Made by a program: the position numbers and the translations under genes
Assembly: GCA_033060915.1 (NCBI GenBank)
Contig: CM065387.1
Span: forward strand, 31,165,501 to 31,229,500
Reading direction: 5' to 3'
Length of the DNA: 64,000 nucleotides
From: Euryodendron excelsum
Taxonomy: Eukaryota; Streptophyta; Magnoliopsida; Ericales; Pentaphylacaceae
In this document: positions 32,015 through 43,177 of the stretch, piece by piece
Layout of the letters: every line of letters starts with the position of its first letter
Position numbering within the stretch: the first letter of the stretch is position 1
Notes under the pieces: generated by a model
Database searches by the model: none
Seen by the model: only the letters and a program-made list of their open reading frames with translations
What the model was told of the DNA's origin: nothing

Positions 32015-35000
32015 TGTCGCGCCCAGATTTTTCGCACTCGAGGAATACTCACACAAGCGGAAAAAATGCTGTATTCTCTCGTTAGAACTCACCCTCCTAG
32101 GAGAATGAGTGCGACTAGGTTTGAATTGAAAATCTAATTTGAATAAAGGGCTTTTGGAAAAAGATTTGAAGTTGCCACCTAACTTAATTAAGGTGAGTTA
32201 GGTCACCTAAAAACTAAGAATAATCCGGAGACTACACTTAGGGTTTTTGGAAAACGATTTTGAAATATCTCCTCAAGAGAGAGTTTTTAAGAAAAAGAAG
32301 TTGTTTGGCAACCTTTGAAAAATATTTAGCTCTTTTTCAAAATAATTCTGTTTTGGCCTTTGAAAACAGTGATCTAGGTTTGGAGGTTGGTTACGTGTAG
32401 GGAAGACACACTAAGCCATCACCCTACTCCGCCCTTTCGGTACCTACATGTCAATCTACCCTAGATTCACCTATGAGAGTCTTCAGCTAACTATTGTTCA
32501 ATCCTATCCACCTTGGAAAACAATGCTTGAAAAGAAACTAACATGCTGCATGATATACAAGTGCAAGGAAAGAGAATTGAAAAATAGATTTGGAAAGAGA
32601 TTGATTTGAAAATAAAATTGAAGAGATAGAATTGAAATTGAAAAAGTTTGAAAATTTGAAAATAGAAATTTGAAATTGGAAGTTTGAAAATAGATTAGAG
32701 ATTTGAAAAGATTGTAAAATTTGAAATTTGGAAGATATGAAGGAATTTGAAATTTAACAGAAGTTGTGACCGCACCCATGAGGGTTGCCTACGTATCCTT
32801 TTGGAGGAATCAGATTAGTCGTAGTTCGGACAGGAGTTCAATTGAAAAGGGATTGATTTGGAAGAAAGAGATTGAATTGGAAATTGGATTAAAAGATTGA
32901 GAGATTGAACTTAGAATAGAAAATTAGAAATTGAAATTTAGAATTTAGGAATTGAGAAGATTGAATTTTGATTTGAAAAAGTAGAATTTGGAAAGATTGA
33001 GACTTGTTTTGGAAAGATGGAGGTTTAGGAAATCTAGACTTAAGAAAGATGAGACTTAGGAAAGACTCGAGAGTTTAAGAAAGACTAGATTTAGGAAAGG
33101 TCTAATTTAGGAAAGTTCCGTTTTAGGAAAGTGTCATTTTAGGAAAGTTTTCGAATTAGGAAGCTTTGAAATTAGGAAAGTTTTGAATTAGGAAAGTTTC
33201 ATTTTTGGAAAGTTTTGGAATTAGGAAAGTTTCAATTAGGGAAGTTTTCAAATTAAGAAAGTTTCAAAATTAGAAAAGTTTCAGCTTAGGAAAGTTTTGA
33301 ATTTGGAATGTTTTGAAATAGAGAAGTTTTGAAAATTGGAAAGTTTAGAAAACAAGGAAGTTTTGAAAGTAAGAAAGTTTTGAGTTTAGAAAGTTTTGAG
33401 ATTAGGAAAGATTCGAAATTTAGAAAGTTTAAGATATAAAAAGTTTTAAAGTCTTGGAAAATCTTGAGATTAGGAAAGGTTTAAGTTTTAGAAAGATCTG
33501 AAAACTTAGGTTTGGAGAGTTAAGATTTGGAAAGGGGTAGAATTGGGAAGGGTTGAATTAGGAAGGATGTGGAAATTGAGTTTTAAAATTTAGGAAACAT
33601 TTTTATGTTCAAGTTTTGGAAACTTAAGATTTAGGAAATGAGAAGATTAGGAAGGGTTCGATTTAGGAAAGATTTGGATTTTGAAATTTAAGGAAATATT
33701 TAAAGTTTAGGTTTAAGAAACTTATGGTTTAAGATGGTAGGAAATTAGGAAGGAGTTGAATTAAGAAAGGTTTAGATTAGGAAGGGATTGGATTTGGTTT
33801 CTAAAAGCAAAGGTTTGATTTTGTTTCCAAAAACGGAAGACGGGATCTAGTTTCCTAAACGGGAAGATTGGATTTGGTGTCCTAAAGGGAAAATTTGATT
33901 TGACAAGGATTTGAAAAAGGAAGTTTCTAGAAACCCTAGGTTTGGAAGTGTAGAATTTTGACGTAGAAAAGAGGTTTTGGAAATGTGTATAGTTTGGATG
34001 TAGAAAATGAGAGATTTTGGAAACTTAGGTTTGGGGCAAGGTTTGAAAATCATGTTTTTGGGAAGAAAATTAGGGTTTCCTAATTGTGAGTTCTAGGGCT
34101 TAACTTGAGCTCTAAAAAGAGATTTTTGGAAAGTACATTTTTAGGAACGAAGGTTTTTATAAGAGAACCCTAGGGAGGAGTTTTTGGAAAGTGTATTTTT
34201 GGAAACGAAGATTTTAGAAAGAAAATCCTAGAGGGGAGTTTCTAGAAGGGAGATTTTGGAAATAGAGCTTTTGAAAAGATTTTTGAAAAGAGTTTTTCTA
34301 GGAAAGAGACCTAGGGAACGTTTTTGAAAAGTGGACTTTGAAGAGAGCGTTTTGGAAAGCGGTTGAAAAAGGGAACTTGGAAAAATAGATCTTTAGAGGG
34401 AGTTTTTGAAAACAATTTTAGAAAGAAGAGTTTTTGGGAAGTATGTTGAAAAGAAGATTTTTAGGAAGAGATTTTTGAAGAGAGAGTTTTTAGAAGGTAT
34501 AAAAACATCTCACTTTCCTAAAGCAATTCTAACCATAAGAGGGCTAGAACCACTTTAGGAAAGCGGTTTTGAAAACAACAAGAGTTGAAAATATGGACCA
34601 TGAAAGTCACTTTAAATATAACACTTTCCTAAAACAATCCTCGCCATGGAAAAGCTAGAATTACCCTAGGATTGTGATTTTGAACACAAGTTTTTGAAAA
34701 GGGAATTTCGATGCAATTTTGAAAACAAGTTTGAAAACGATTTTGAAGACAACTTTGAAAACGGTTTTTGGAAGATGCAAGATCATGATATGCACAATGC
34801 AATTTGGGGTCATGAATATACAAGGCTAAGGCTTCACCACATAATTAAGGGGGCCGGACCCACGTGGTCTCCGGTTAGCCTAAAGGAAAGCCCCCGACAC
34901 GGTGACCCTCCGATAGTCTAATCTTACACATGGACCGAGAGTCCCCTTGTTTCAAGCATGCAAAGAAAGGGGGGAAAAGAGATGGCGGATTAAAATAAAG

Positions 35001-37145
35001 AAAACCCAAGTGGGTTAGGAGAGAGAAGAGAGAGGGGGAAGTGAGGAAATTTAAATGGAGAACCTACCTTGTATTTTATTTATTTTGCGCTTCTTGCTTT
35101 CTTCGGTCTTCGTCTTGATCTTTGTCTTCAATCTTCAAGAGCCGCCTTCAATCTTCAAACTTCATATTGCAACTCTTCAAGTCTTCGAAGGAGAGTTGAA
35201 GGTTAGTGTATGAGTGTATGGGGGTGTGTATGAGTGTATAGGAGGCTAGGGTTTAGTGTATGATGGCTAGGGTTTGGAAAACCTAGGGAAGCTAGGGTTT
35301 AGAGAGTGTTCGAGCTCTGTATATCAAATTATATGATTTTTGGTTTGAGTTCGCGGACCCTTTTCATGCTGGAAGAGGCTCTGTATTTATAGAGGTTGGA
35401 TAAACCTGGCGCCTGTTGCAGTGGCGCCAGGCCAAACTTTACACTGGCGCCACTCCTAGTGGCGCCAGGCCATTTTTTGGCTTGGCGCCACTACTAGTGG
35501 CGCTAGCCATTTAGGAAATATTTAAGGTCGGCAAGCAACGTATCTTTGACTAGATTTGGGCGCCGGTACTAATGACTACCATGTAATTTTTAGTCTGGCT
35601 TCACTAGGAGTGACTTCGGAAAGTCCGGGAATGATTTGAAAAAGCCAGAAATGACCCAAAAGGCCGGAAAAGAGCAAGAACAGTTAAAATAGTGTCTCGG
35701 AGGTATTTGACTTGAAAAATGAGCACGAGATGTGTCAGAAGGGTTGACCAACCCTTTAGGGGCAAAACGGTCAATCGGATCGGGAAGCTGCCGGGACGGA
35801 CTCGGACTATCCCAGAAGAGGACTTGAGATTTGGAAACATTATTCAGAATGTTCCCAAAGGTTGCCGGTTTGATACCCAGAGCCGGTGTGGTCAGAAAAG
35901 GTGACCGGCCCACCAGGGGCAAAACGGTCATTTTGTACCGGGTTGGCCGGAACTGACTCGGAACGATCCGAAAGGATAAAGAAAGTTTTAGAACACTATA
36001 AAAAGTATTCTCGGAAAGTTACCAGTTTGATACCCGGAGCCGGTGTGGTCGAAAAAGGAGACCGGCCCACCAGGGGCAAAACGGTCATTTTGTACCGAGT
36101 TTGCCGGAACTGACTCGGAATGATCCGGAAAGGTAGAGGAAGGTTGAGAATACTATAAGAAGTAATCTCAGAAGATTACCGGTTTGATACCCAGAGCCGG
36201 TGTGGTAAAAAAAGGAGACCGGCCCACCAGGGGCAAAACGGTCATTTTGCACCGAAGTGGGCTAGCAGGCACTGGCGTTGACCTCGGTTTTGAGTGTTTC
36301 CGCCACTCTGACGGTGGTCGTCATGACACATGGGTTTGTTGACATTTCCCTATATCGACCTATTTACGAGTATTTCCGCTACTCGAACGGTTGTGATGTT
36401 TGCGAGTATTTCGCTACTCGGACCTTCTCGAGGAATAAACTGTCTTGAGAGAGGGATTGGGAAGGGGTCTTATCGTCTCCAAAAAGACGTGCCTGATTTA
36501 GGACCGTCTCGAGGAATAAACTGTCTCGAGAGAGGGATTGGAAAGGGAACTTATCGTCTCCGAAAAAACGTGCCTGATTTGGAACCGTCTCGAGGAATAA
36601 ACTGTCTCGAGAGAGGGAATGAAAAGGGGACTTACCGTCTTCGAAAAGACATGCTTGAGTTGGAACCATCTCGAGGAATAAACTGTCTCGAGAGAGGGAT
36701 TGGAAATGGGACTTATCGTCTCCGAAAAGACGTGCTTGATTTGGAACCGTCTCAAGGAATAAACTGTCTCGAGAGAGGGATTGGAAAGGGGACTTACCGC
36801 CTTCGAAAAGACGTGCCTGAGTTGGAACCGTCTCGAGGAATAAACTGTCTCGAGAGAGGGATTGGAAAAGGGACTTACCGCCTTCGAAAAGACGTGCCTG
36901 AGTTGGAACCGTCTCGAGGAATAAACTGTCTCGAGAGAGGGGTTGGAGTTGGAAAGGAAAGGACAATACCCCTAAGGGCATTTTGGTCATTTTGCCTCTA
37001 TTTGGGCCTGGTGGGCCCGCGAGGCGATGGACAAACGGGATTTGGACTTAGAAAATCGGTTTCGATTGGAATATGCCCACAATGACTTGAACACAAGTCT
37101 AGACGGAGTATAGACTGCCAAGGGGTCAAAAATGGGGTGCTTACA
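32015..37145 (-). mobile_element. Family-B solo LTR, copy B1
   Basis: It begins TGTCGCGCCC and ends GGGGTGCTTACA, 5131 bp, with exact ATAAC duplications at 32010-32014 and 37146-37150. It sits inside the 30-bp minisatellite of the right A LTR. The TATA box at 35384-35391 gives minus-strand sense. It has the 81-bp array expanded and the 28-bp array short. Confidence 0.95.
36415..36955. repeat. 81-bp tandem array in B1
   Basis: Seven units occur with the CTCGAG-rich phrases described for B4. Hairpins of the form CGTCTYCGAAAAGACG vary between units. A 251-codon open frame (36330-37085) and a 203-codon frame on the other strand are products of the 81-bp period. Confidence 0.92.
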
Positions 37146-37150
37146 ATAAC

Positions 37151-38107
37151 TGAGGTCAAGTTAACCTAGGGTTGGACAACTAGGGTCAAGTTAACCTAAG
37201 GTTGGTCAACTAAGGTCAAGTTAACCTAGGGTTAGACAACTAAGGTCAAGTTAACCTTGGGTTAGATTGGAGAATGGTTTTGAAAGTTGTTTTGATGTAC
37301 TCTTGGAAAGAGTTTTGAAAACAAAACATGATATGCAATGGACTTTGGTTGGCAATCTTTTTGAAGATCATTTCCATGAAAATTTTGATTCTAGCCAAGA
37401 GTATGGTTTATATGGTTGTTGATTGGAGACCATTCCAAGGAAGGTTTCCTCATGGCCATTATAACCTTTATCTTGACAAGAGTGGGGGTTTCAAAAATCA
37501 ACATAATGATGGCAATTTTTAAAAAATCATTTTTGATGCAAAGATGGAGAGAATGCATTTTTGAAAATTATCTTTTGAGAAGGATTTTGAAAACCACTTT
37601 TCAAGGGAACCATTCCATCAAAAGAGGGTTCATATGGCCAAACAAAAGGGAGACCACTCAAGAGAGGGTTTCATGGGGCCATTCCAACCACTACACTTAA
37701 AAGAATGAAAATATTGAAAATTAGAGAATTAGAAGGCAACCCTTATGCAAATTAAAATGTCATGACACCAAAATGAAAGTTAAGGGGTTAGTAGGAGGTC
37801 TTCTAAGGCATAATTTCTAAAATCTCATCCTACACTTCAACGGGCCAATTCTTGAAACAATTTTTGAAAGAAATATAGAGCTTGGAGTTGCCATGAAAGT
37901 AAAAGCAATATAAGCATTGTAGAGCATTGTAGAGCATGAAGCCAAGCATGCAAAACATGATCAAAATAGTGATATGCAAGGGGTCATGATTACCTACAAG
38001 ACTTTTAGACTACACCACATAAACAAGGGGCTCTTAGGTCATACCATCTTAAAGTAGGCTAGTGAGAGATCCCCCTACACGGTGGCTGTCACTTGCTTTC
38101 CTCTAAG
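37151..38107 (-). repeat. A-LTR segment between B1 and B2
   Basis: This segment matches 4510-5470 of the left LTR: the end of the minisatellite, then the phrases GAGAATGGTTTTGAAAGTTG and CTTGCTTTCCT. An open frame (37416-37700) has a counterpart at 4761-5060 of the left copy, but this follows from the LTR identity. Both contain low-complexity Phe/Lys runs and resemble no protein I know. Confidence 0.85.
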
Positions 38108-41100
38108 TGTCGCGCCCAGATTTTTCGCACTCGAGGAATACTCACCCAAGCGGGAAAAATGTTGTACTATCTCGTTAGAACTCACCCTCCTAGAAGAATG
38201 AGTGCGACTAGGTTTGAATTGAAAATTTGATTTGAATAAAGGGCTTTTGAAAAAGATTTGGAGTCGCCACCTAACTTGATTAAGGTGAGTTAGGCCACCT
38301 AAAAACTAAGCATAATTCGAAAACTACACTTAGGGTTTTTGAAAAACGATTTTGAAAATATCTTCTCAAGAGAGGGTTTTTAGGAAAACAGGTTGTTTGG
38401 CAACCTTTGGAAAATATTTAGCCCTTTTTAGAAAATAACTCCTTTTGGTCTTTGAAAACAGTGATTCTAGGTTCGGAAGTTAGTTACGTGTAGGGAAGAC
38501 ACACTAAGCTATCACCCTACCCCGCCCTTTCGGTACCTACATGTCAATCTACCCTAGATTCACCTATGAGAGTTTTTAATTAACTATAGTTCAATCCTAT
38601 CTACTTTAGAAAAACAATGTTTTAAAAGAAACTAACATGATGCATGATATGTAAGTGCAAGTTAAGAGAATTGGAAATAGATTTGAAAAGAGATTGATTT
38701 GAAATTGATTTGATTTGAAGAGATGGAATTGAAATTAGAAAGTTTGAAAATTGAAAGTAGAAGTTTGAAAATAGAAATTTTAAAATTGGAATTTTGAAAA
38801 TAGATTGGAATTTGGGATTTGAAAATATGGAGACCGCACCCATGAGGGTGGAATTGAAAGTTTGAAAAGTGTTGTGACCGCACCTATGAAGGTTGCCTAC
38901 GTATCCCTTTGGGAGAATCAGGTCAGTCGTAGTTCGGACCGGAGTCCGATTGAAAATAGAAGAGTTGATTTGAAGAAGGAGATTGAATTGAAAATTGAAT
39001 TGGAAGATTGAGAGATTGAACTTTGAATAGATGATTGAAAATTGGAATTTGGAATTTTAGAATTGAAAAGAATGAATTTTGATTAGAAAAGATAGAACTT
39101 GGAAGAAAGATTTAGACTTGTTTTGGAAAGATGGAGGTTTAGAAAACCTAGACTTAAGAAAGAGACTTAGGAAAGATTGGACTTGACTTGGAAGGTTTAG
39201 GAGATTAGGAAAGATTGGATTTAGGAAATGTTTGAATTAGGAAATGTCCGATTTAGGAAAGTTTCGAATTAAGGAAGTTTCAACTTAGGAAAGCTTTGAA
39301 TTTGGAATGTTTCAATTTAGGGAAGTTTTGAAAACTGGAAAGTTTTGAATTTAGGAAAGGTTTGAAAAAGGAAAGTTTTCAATTTAGGAAATGTTTGAAT
39401 TAAGAAAGTTTCAACTTAAGAAAGTCTTGAATTAAGAAAGTTTTGAGTTTAGAAAAGTTTTAGATTTGAAAAGATTTTGAAGTTTTGGAAAGTTTAGAAT
39501 TTGGAAAGTTTGGAAGTTTAGAAAGATTTAACTTAAGAAAGTTTTGAATTTAGGAAACTTTGAATTTGGAAAGATTCAAAATTTGGAAAGTTTAGGATTT
39601 AGAAAGTTTTAGAGTTTCAGAAAATCTTAAGATTAGGAAAGGTTTGAGTTTAGGAAAAGTTTGAAAACTTAGGTTTGAAAAGTTAATATTTGAAAAGAGG
39701 GTAGAATTAGGAAAGAGTTGAATTAGGAAATATTTGAAAGTTGAATTTTAAAATTTAGGAAAGATTTTTATGTGCAAGTTTTGGAAACTTAAGATTTAGG
39801 AAAGTGGAAGTTTAGGCAGGATTTGAATTAAAAAAAAGTTGGATTAGGACAGGATTGGATTTTGTTTCTAAAAGAAAAGGTTCGATTTTGTTTCCAAAAA
39901 CGGAGGACGGGATTTAGTTTCCTAAACAGGAAGATTAGATTTAGTTTCCTAAAAGGGAAGATAGGACTTGGCAAGGATTTGGAAAGGGAGATTCTAAAAA
40001 CCCTAAATTTGGAAAATTATAGTTTCGACGTAGAAAATAGGTTTTGGAAACATGTATAGTTTGGATGTGAAAACAAGAGGTTTTGGAAACCTAGGGTTGG
40101 GGCAAAGTTTGAAAATCATGTTGTTGGAAAGAAAATTAGGGTTTCCTAATGGTTAGCTCTAGGGCTTGACTTGGGCTTTAAGAAAAGAGATTTTTGGAAA
40201 GTACGCTTTTGGAAACGAGTTTTTGGAAGGAAATCCTAAGGAGAAGTTTTTGGAAAGATTTTGGAAAGAAAGTTTTTGAAAAGATTTTTGGAGAGAGTTT
40301 TTCTAGGAAGATTTTTGGTAGAAGATTGTTGGAGAGAGTTTTTAGGAAAGTGAATTTTGAGGAGAAAGGGTTTTTGGAAAGGAGTTGAAAAAGGGAGATT
40401 TTGAAAAATAGATTTTGGAAAGAGTTTTTAGAAAACACTTTTGGAGAGGAGAGTTTTAGGAAAGCATTTTGAAAAAGAGATTTTAGGAAGAAAGACTTTT
40501 GAAAAGAGAGTTTTTAGAAGGTGTAAAGACATCTCACTTTCCTAAAGCGATTCTAGCCATGAGAAGGCTAGAACCACTTTAAGAAAGTGGTTTTGGAAAA
40601 CAACAAGATTTGAAAATATGGACCATAAAAGTCACTTTTAATGCAATACTTTCCTAAAGTAACCCTAACCGTGGAAAGGCTAGAATCACCCTAGAATTGT
40701 GGTTTTGAAAACAAGTTTTTGAAAAAGAGATTTTGATGCAATTTTGAAAACAAGTTCGAAAACGAATTTGAAAATGAGTTTGAAAACGAATTTTGGAAGA
40801 TGCAAGATTATGATATGCACAATGCAGTTTGGGGTTGTGAACATACAAGGCTAAGGCTTCACCACATAATCAAAGGGGCCGGACCCACGTGGTCTCTGGT
40901 TAGACTAGAAGAAAGCCCCCGACACGGTGACTCTCCAATAGCCCAATCCTACACATGGACCGGGAATCCCCTTGTTTCGAGCATGCAAAGAAAGGGGGGG
41001 AAAGAGATGGGGGATTAAAATAGAGAAAACCCAAGTGGGTTAGGAGAGAGAAGAGAGAGGGGGAAAGTGCGAAAATTTAAATGGAGAACCTACCTTGTAT

Positions 41101-43177
41101 CTTGTTTATTTTGCGCGCCGTGCTGTCTTCGGTCTTTGGTCTTCGATCTTTGTCTTGATCTTCACCTTCAGTCTTCAAGAGTTGTCTTCAAGCCTTGGAT
41201 TACAGCTCTTCAAGCCTTCAAGGATGGTTGAAGGCCAATGTATAAGTGTATGGGGGTGTGTACGAGTGTATAGGAGGCTAGGGTTTGTGTAGGGTGGCTA
41301 GGGTTTGGAAAACCTAGGGAAGCTAGGGTTTTTGAGGTGCTCGAGCTCTGTATATCAAATTATATGATTTTTAGGTTGAGTTTGCGGATCCTTTTCATGT
41401 TGAATGAGGCTCTGTATTTATAGAGGTTGGACAACACTACCGCCTGTTGCAGTGGCGCTAGGCCAAAGTTTACACTGGCGTCACTAGGAGTGGCGCCAGC
41501 CATTTAGGAAATGTTTAAGGTCGGCAAGCAACGTATCTTTGACTAGATTTGGGCGCCTGTACTAGTGACTACCATGCAATTTTTAGCATGGCTTCACTAG
41601 GAATGACTCCAGAAAGTCCGAGAATGATTTGGAGGAACCGGTAATGACCCGGAAGGCCGGAAAGGAGCAGGAACAATTAAAATAGTGTCCTGGAGATATT
41701 TGACTTAAGAAGTGAGGATAAGATGTGTCGGAAAGGTTGACTGGGCCTTTAAGGGCAAAACGGTCAATCGGACCGGGAAACTGCGGGGACAGACTTGGAC
41801 TGTCCCGGAAGAAGACTTGGAATCTGGAAACATTATTTAGAATGTTCCCAGAGGTTGCCGGTTTGATTCCCAGAGCCGGTGTGGTCGGAAAAGGAGACCG
41901 GCCCACCAGGGGCGAAACGGTCACTTCGCACCGGGTTGGCCGGAACTGACTCGGAATGATCCGGAAAGGTAAAAGGAGGTTGAGAACACTATAAAAAGTA
42001 GTCTCAGGAGGTTACCAGTTTGATACCTAGAGCCGGTGTGGTCGAAGAAGAAGACCAGCCCTCTAGGGGCAAAACGGTCATTTTGTACCGGGTTGGCCGG
42101 AACTGACTCGGAATGATTTGGAAAGGTAAAGGAAGGTTGAGAATACTATAAAAAGTATTCTCAGAAAATTACTAGTTTGATACCCAAAGCCAGTGTGGTT
42201 CCTAGGGCGTTCGGATGCCTAGGGGCAAAATGGTCATCTTGACCGGAAAGTCTCGGAAAAGGTCCTAAGGGCAGTTTGGTCATTTTTCACCGAAGTGGGT
42301 TAACAGACACTGGTGTTGACCTGGGTTTTGAGTGTTTCCGCCACTCTAACGGCGGTCGTCGTGACACAAGGGTTTGTTGGCAATTCCCTATATCAACCTA
42401 TTTGTGAGTATTTCCGCTACTCTAACGGTTTTGTGAGTAGTTTCGCTACTCGGATCGTCTCGAGGAATAAACTGTCTCGAGAGAGGGATTGGAAAGGGGA
42501 CTTATCGTCTCCGAAAAGACGTGCCTGAGTTGGAACCGTCTCGAGGAATAAACTGTCTCGAGAGAAGGATTAGAAAGGGGTCTTACTGTCTCTGAAGAGA
42601 CGTGCCTGGATTGGAACCGTCTCGAGGAATAAACTGTCTCGAGAGAGGGATTGGAAAGGAGTCTTACAGTCTCCGAAGAGACGTGCTTGGATTGGAACTG
42701 TCTCGAGGAATAAATTGTCTCGAGAGAGGGATTGGAAAGGGGTCTTACCGTCTCCGAAGAGACGTGCCTGGAGTGGAACCGTCTCGAGGAATAAACTATC
42801 TCAAGAGAGAGATTGGAAAGGGGTCTTACCGTTTCCGAGGAGACGCGCCTGGAGTGGAACCGTCTCGAGGAATAAACTGTCTCGAGAGAGGGATTGGAAA
42901 GGGGTCTTACTGTCTCCGAGGAGACGTGCCTGGGTTGGAACCGCCTCGAGGAATAAACTGTCTCGAGAGTGGGATTGGAATCGGAAAGGAAAGGACAATG
43001 CCCCTAAGGGCATTTTGGTCATTTTGCCTCTATTTGGGCCTGACAGGCCCGCGAAGCGATGGACAGACGAGATTTGGACCTAGCGAATTGGTTTCGATAG
43101 GAATATGCCCACAATGACTTGAAAACAAGTCTGGACGGAGTGTAAACTGCCGAGCGGTCAAAAATGGGGTGCTTACA
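38108..43177 (-). mobile_element. Family-B solo LTR, copy B2
   Basis: It begins TGTCGCGCCC and ends GGGGTGCTTACA, 5070 bp, flanked by CTAAG (38103-38107) and CTAGG (43178-43182). The empty target is seen in the left LTR near 5470 (CCTTTAGGCATG). The TATA box at 41415-41422 gives minus-strand sense. It carries an 81-bp array of about seven units at 42450-42980. Confidence 0.93.

Noticed and set aside
36330..37085. Open frame of 251 codons made of 27-residue repeats (RGINCLERGIGKGTYRL)
   Set aside because: The 81-bp array has a period divisible by three and is open on both strands. It lies in a non-coding LTR region, and the equivalent frames in B2 and B4 have different ends.
42602..43117. Open frame of 171 codons with the same 27-residue repeats
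   Set aside because: It is the B2 copy of the 81-bp array. It starts and ends at arbitrary points in the LTR.
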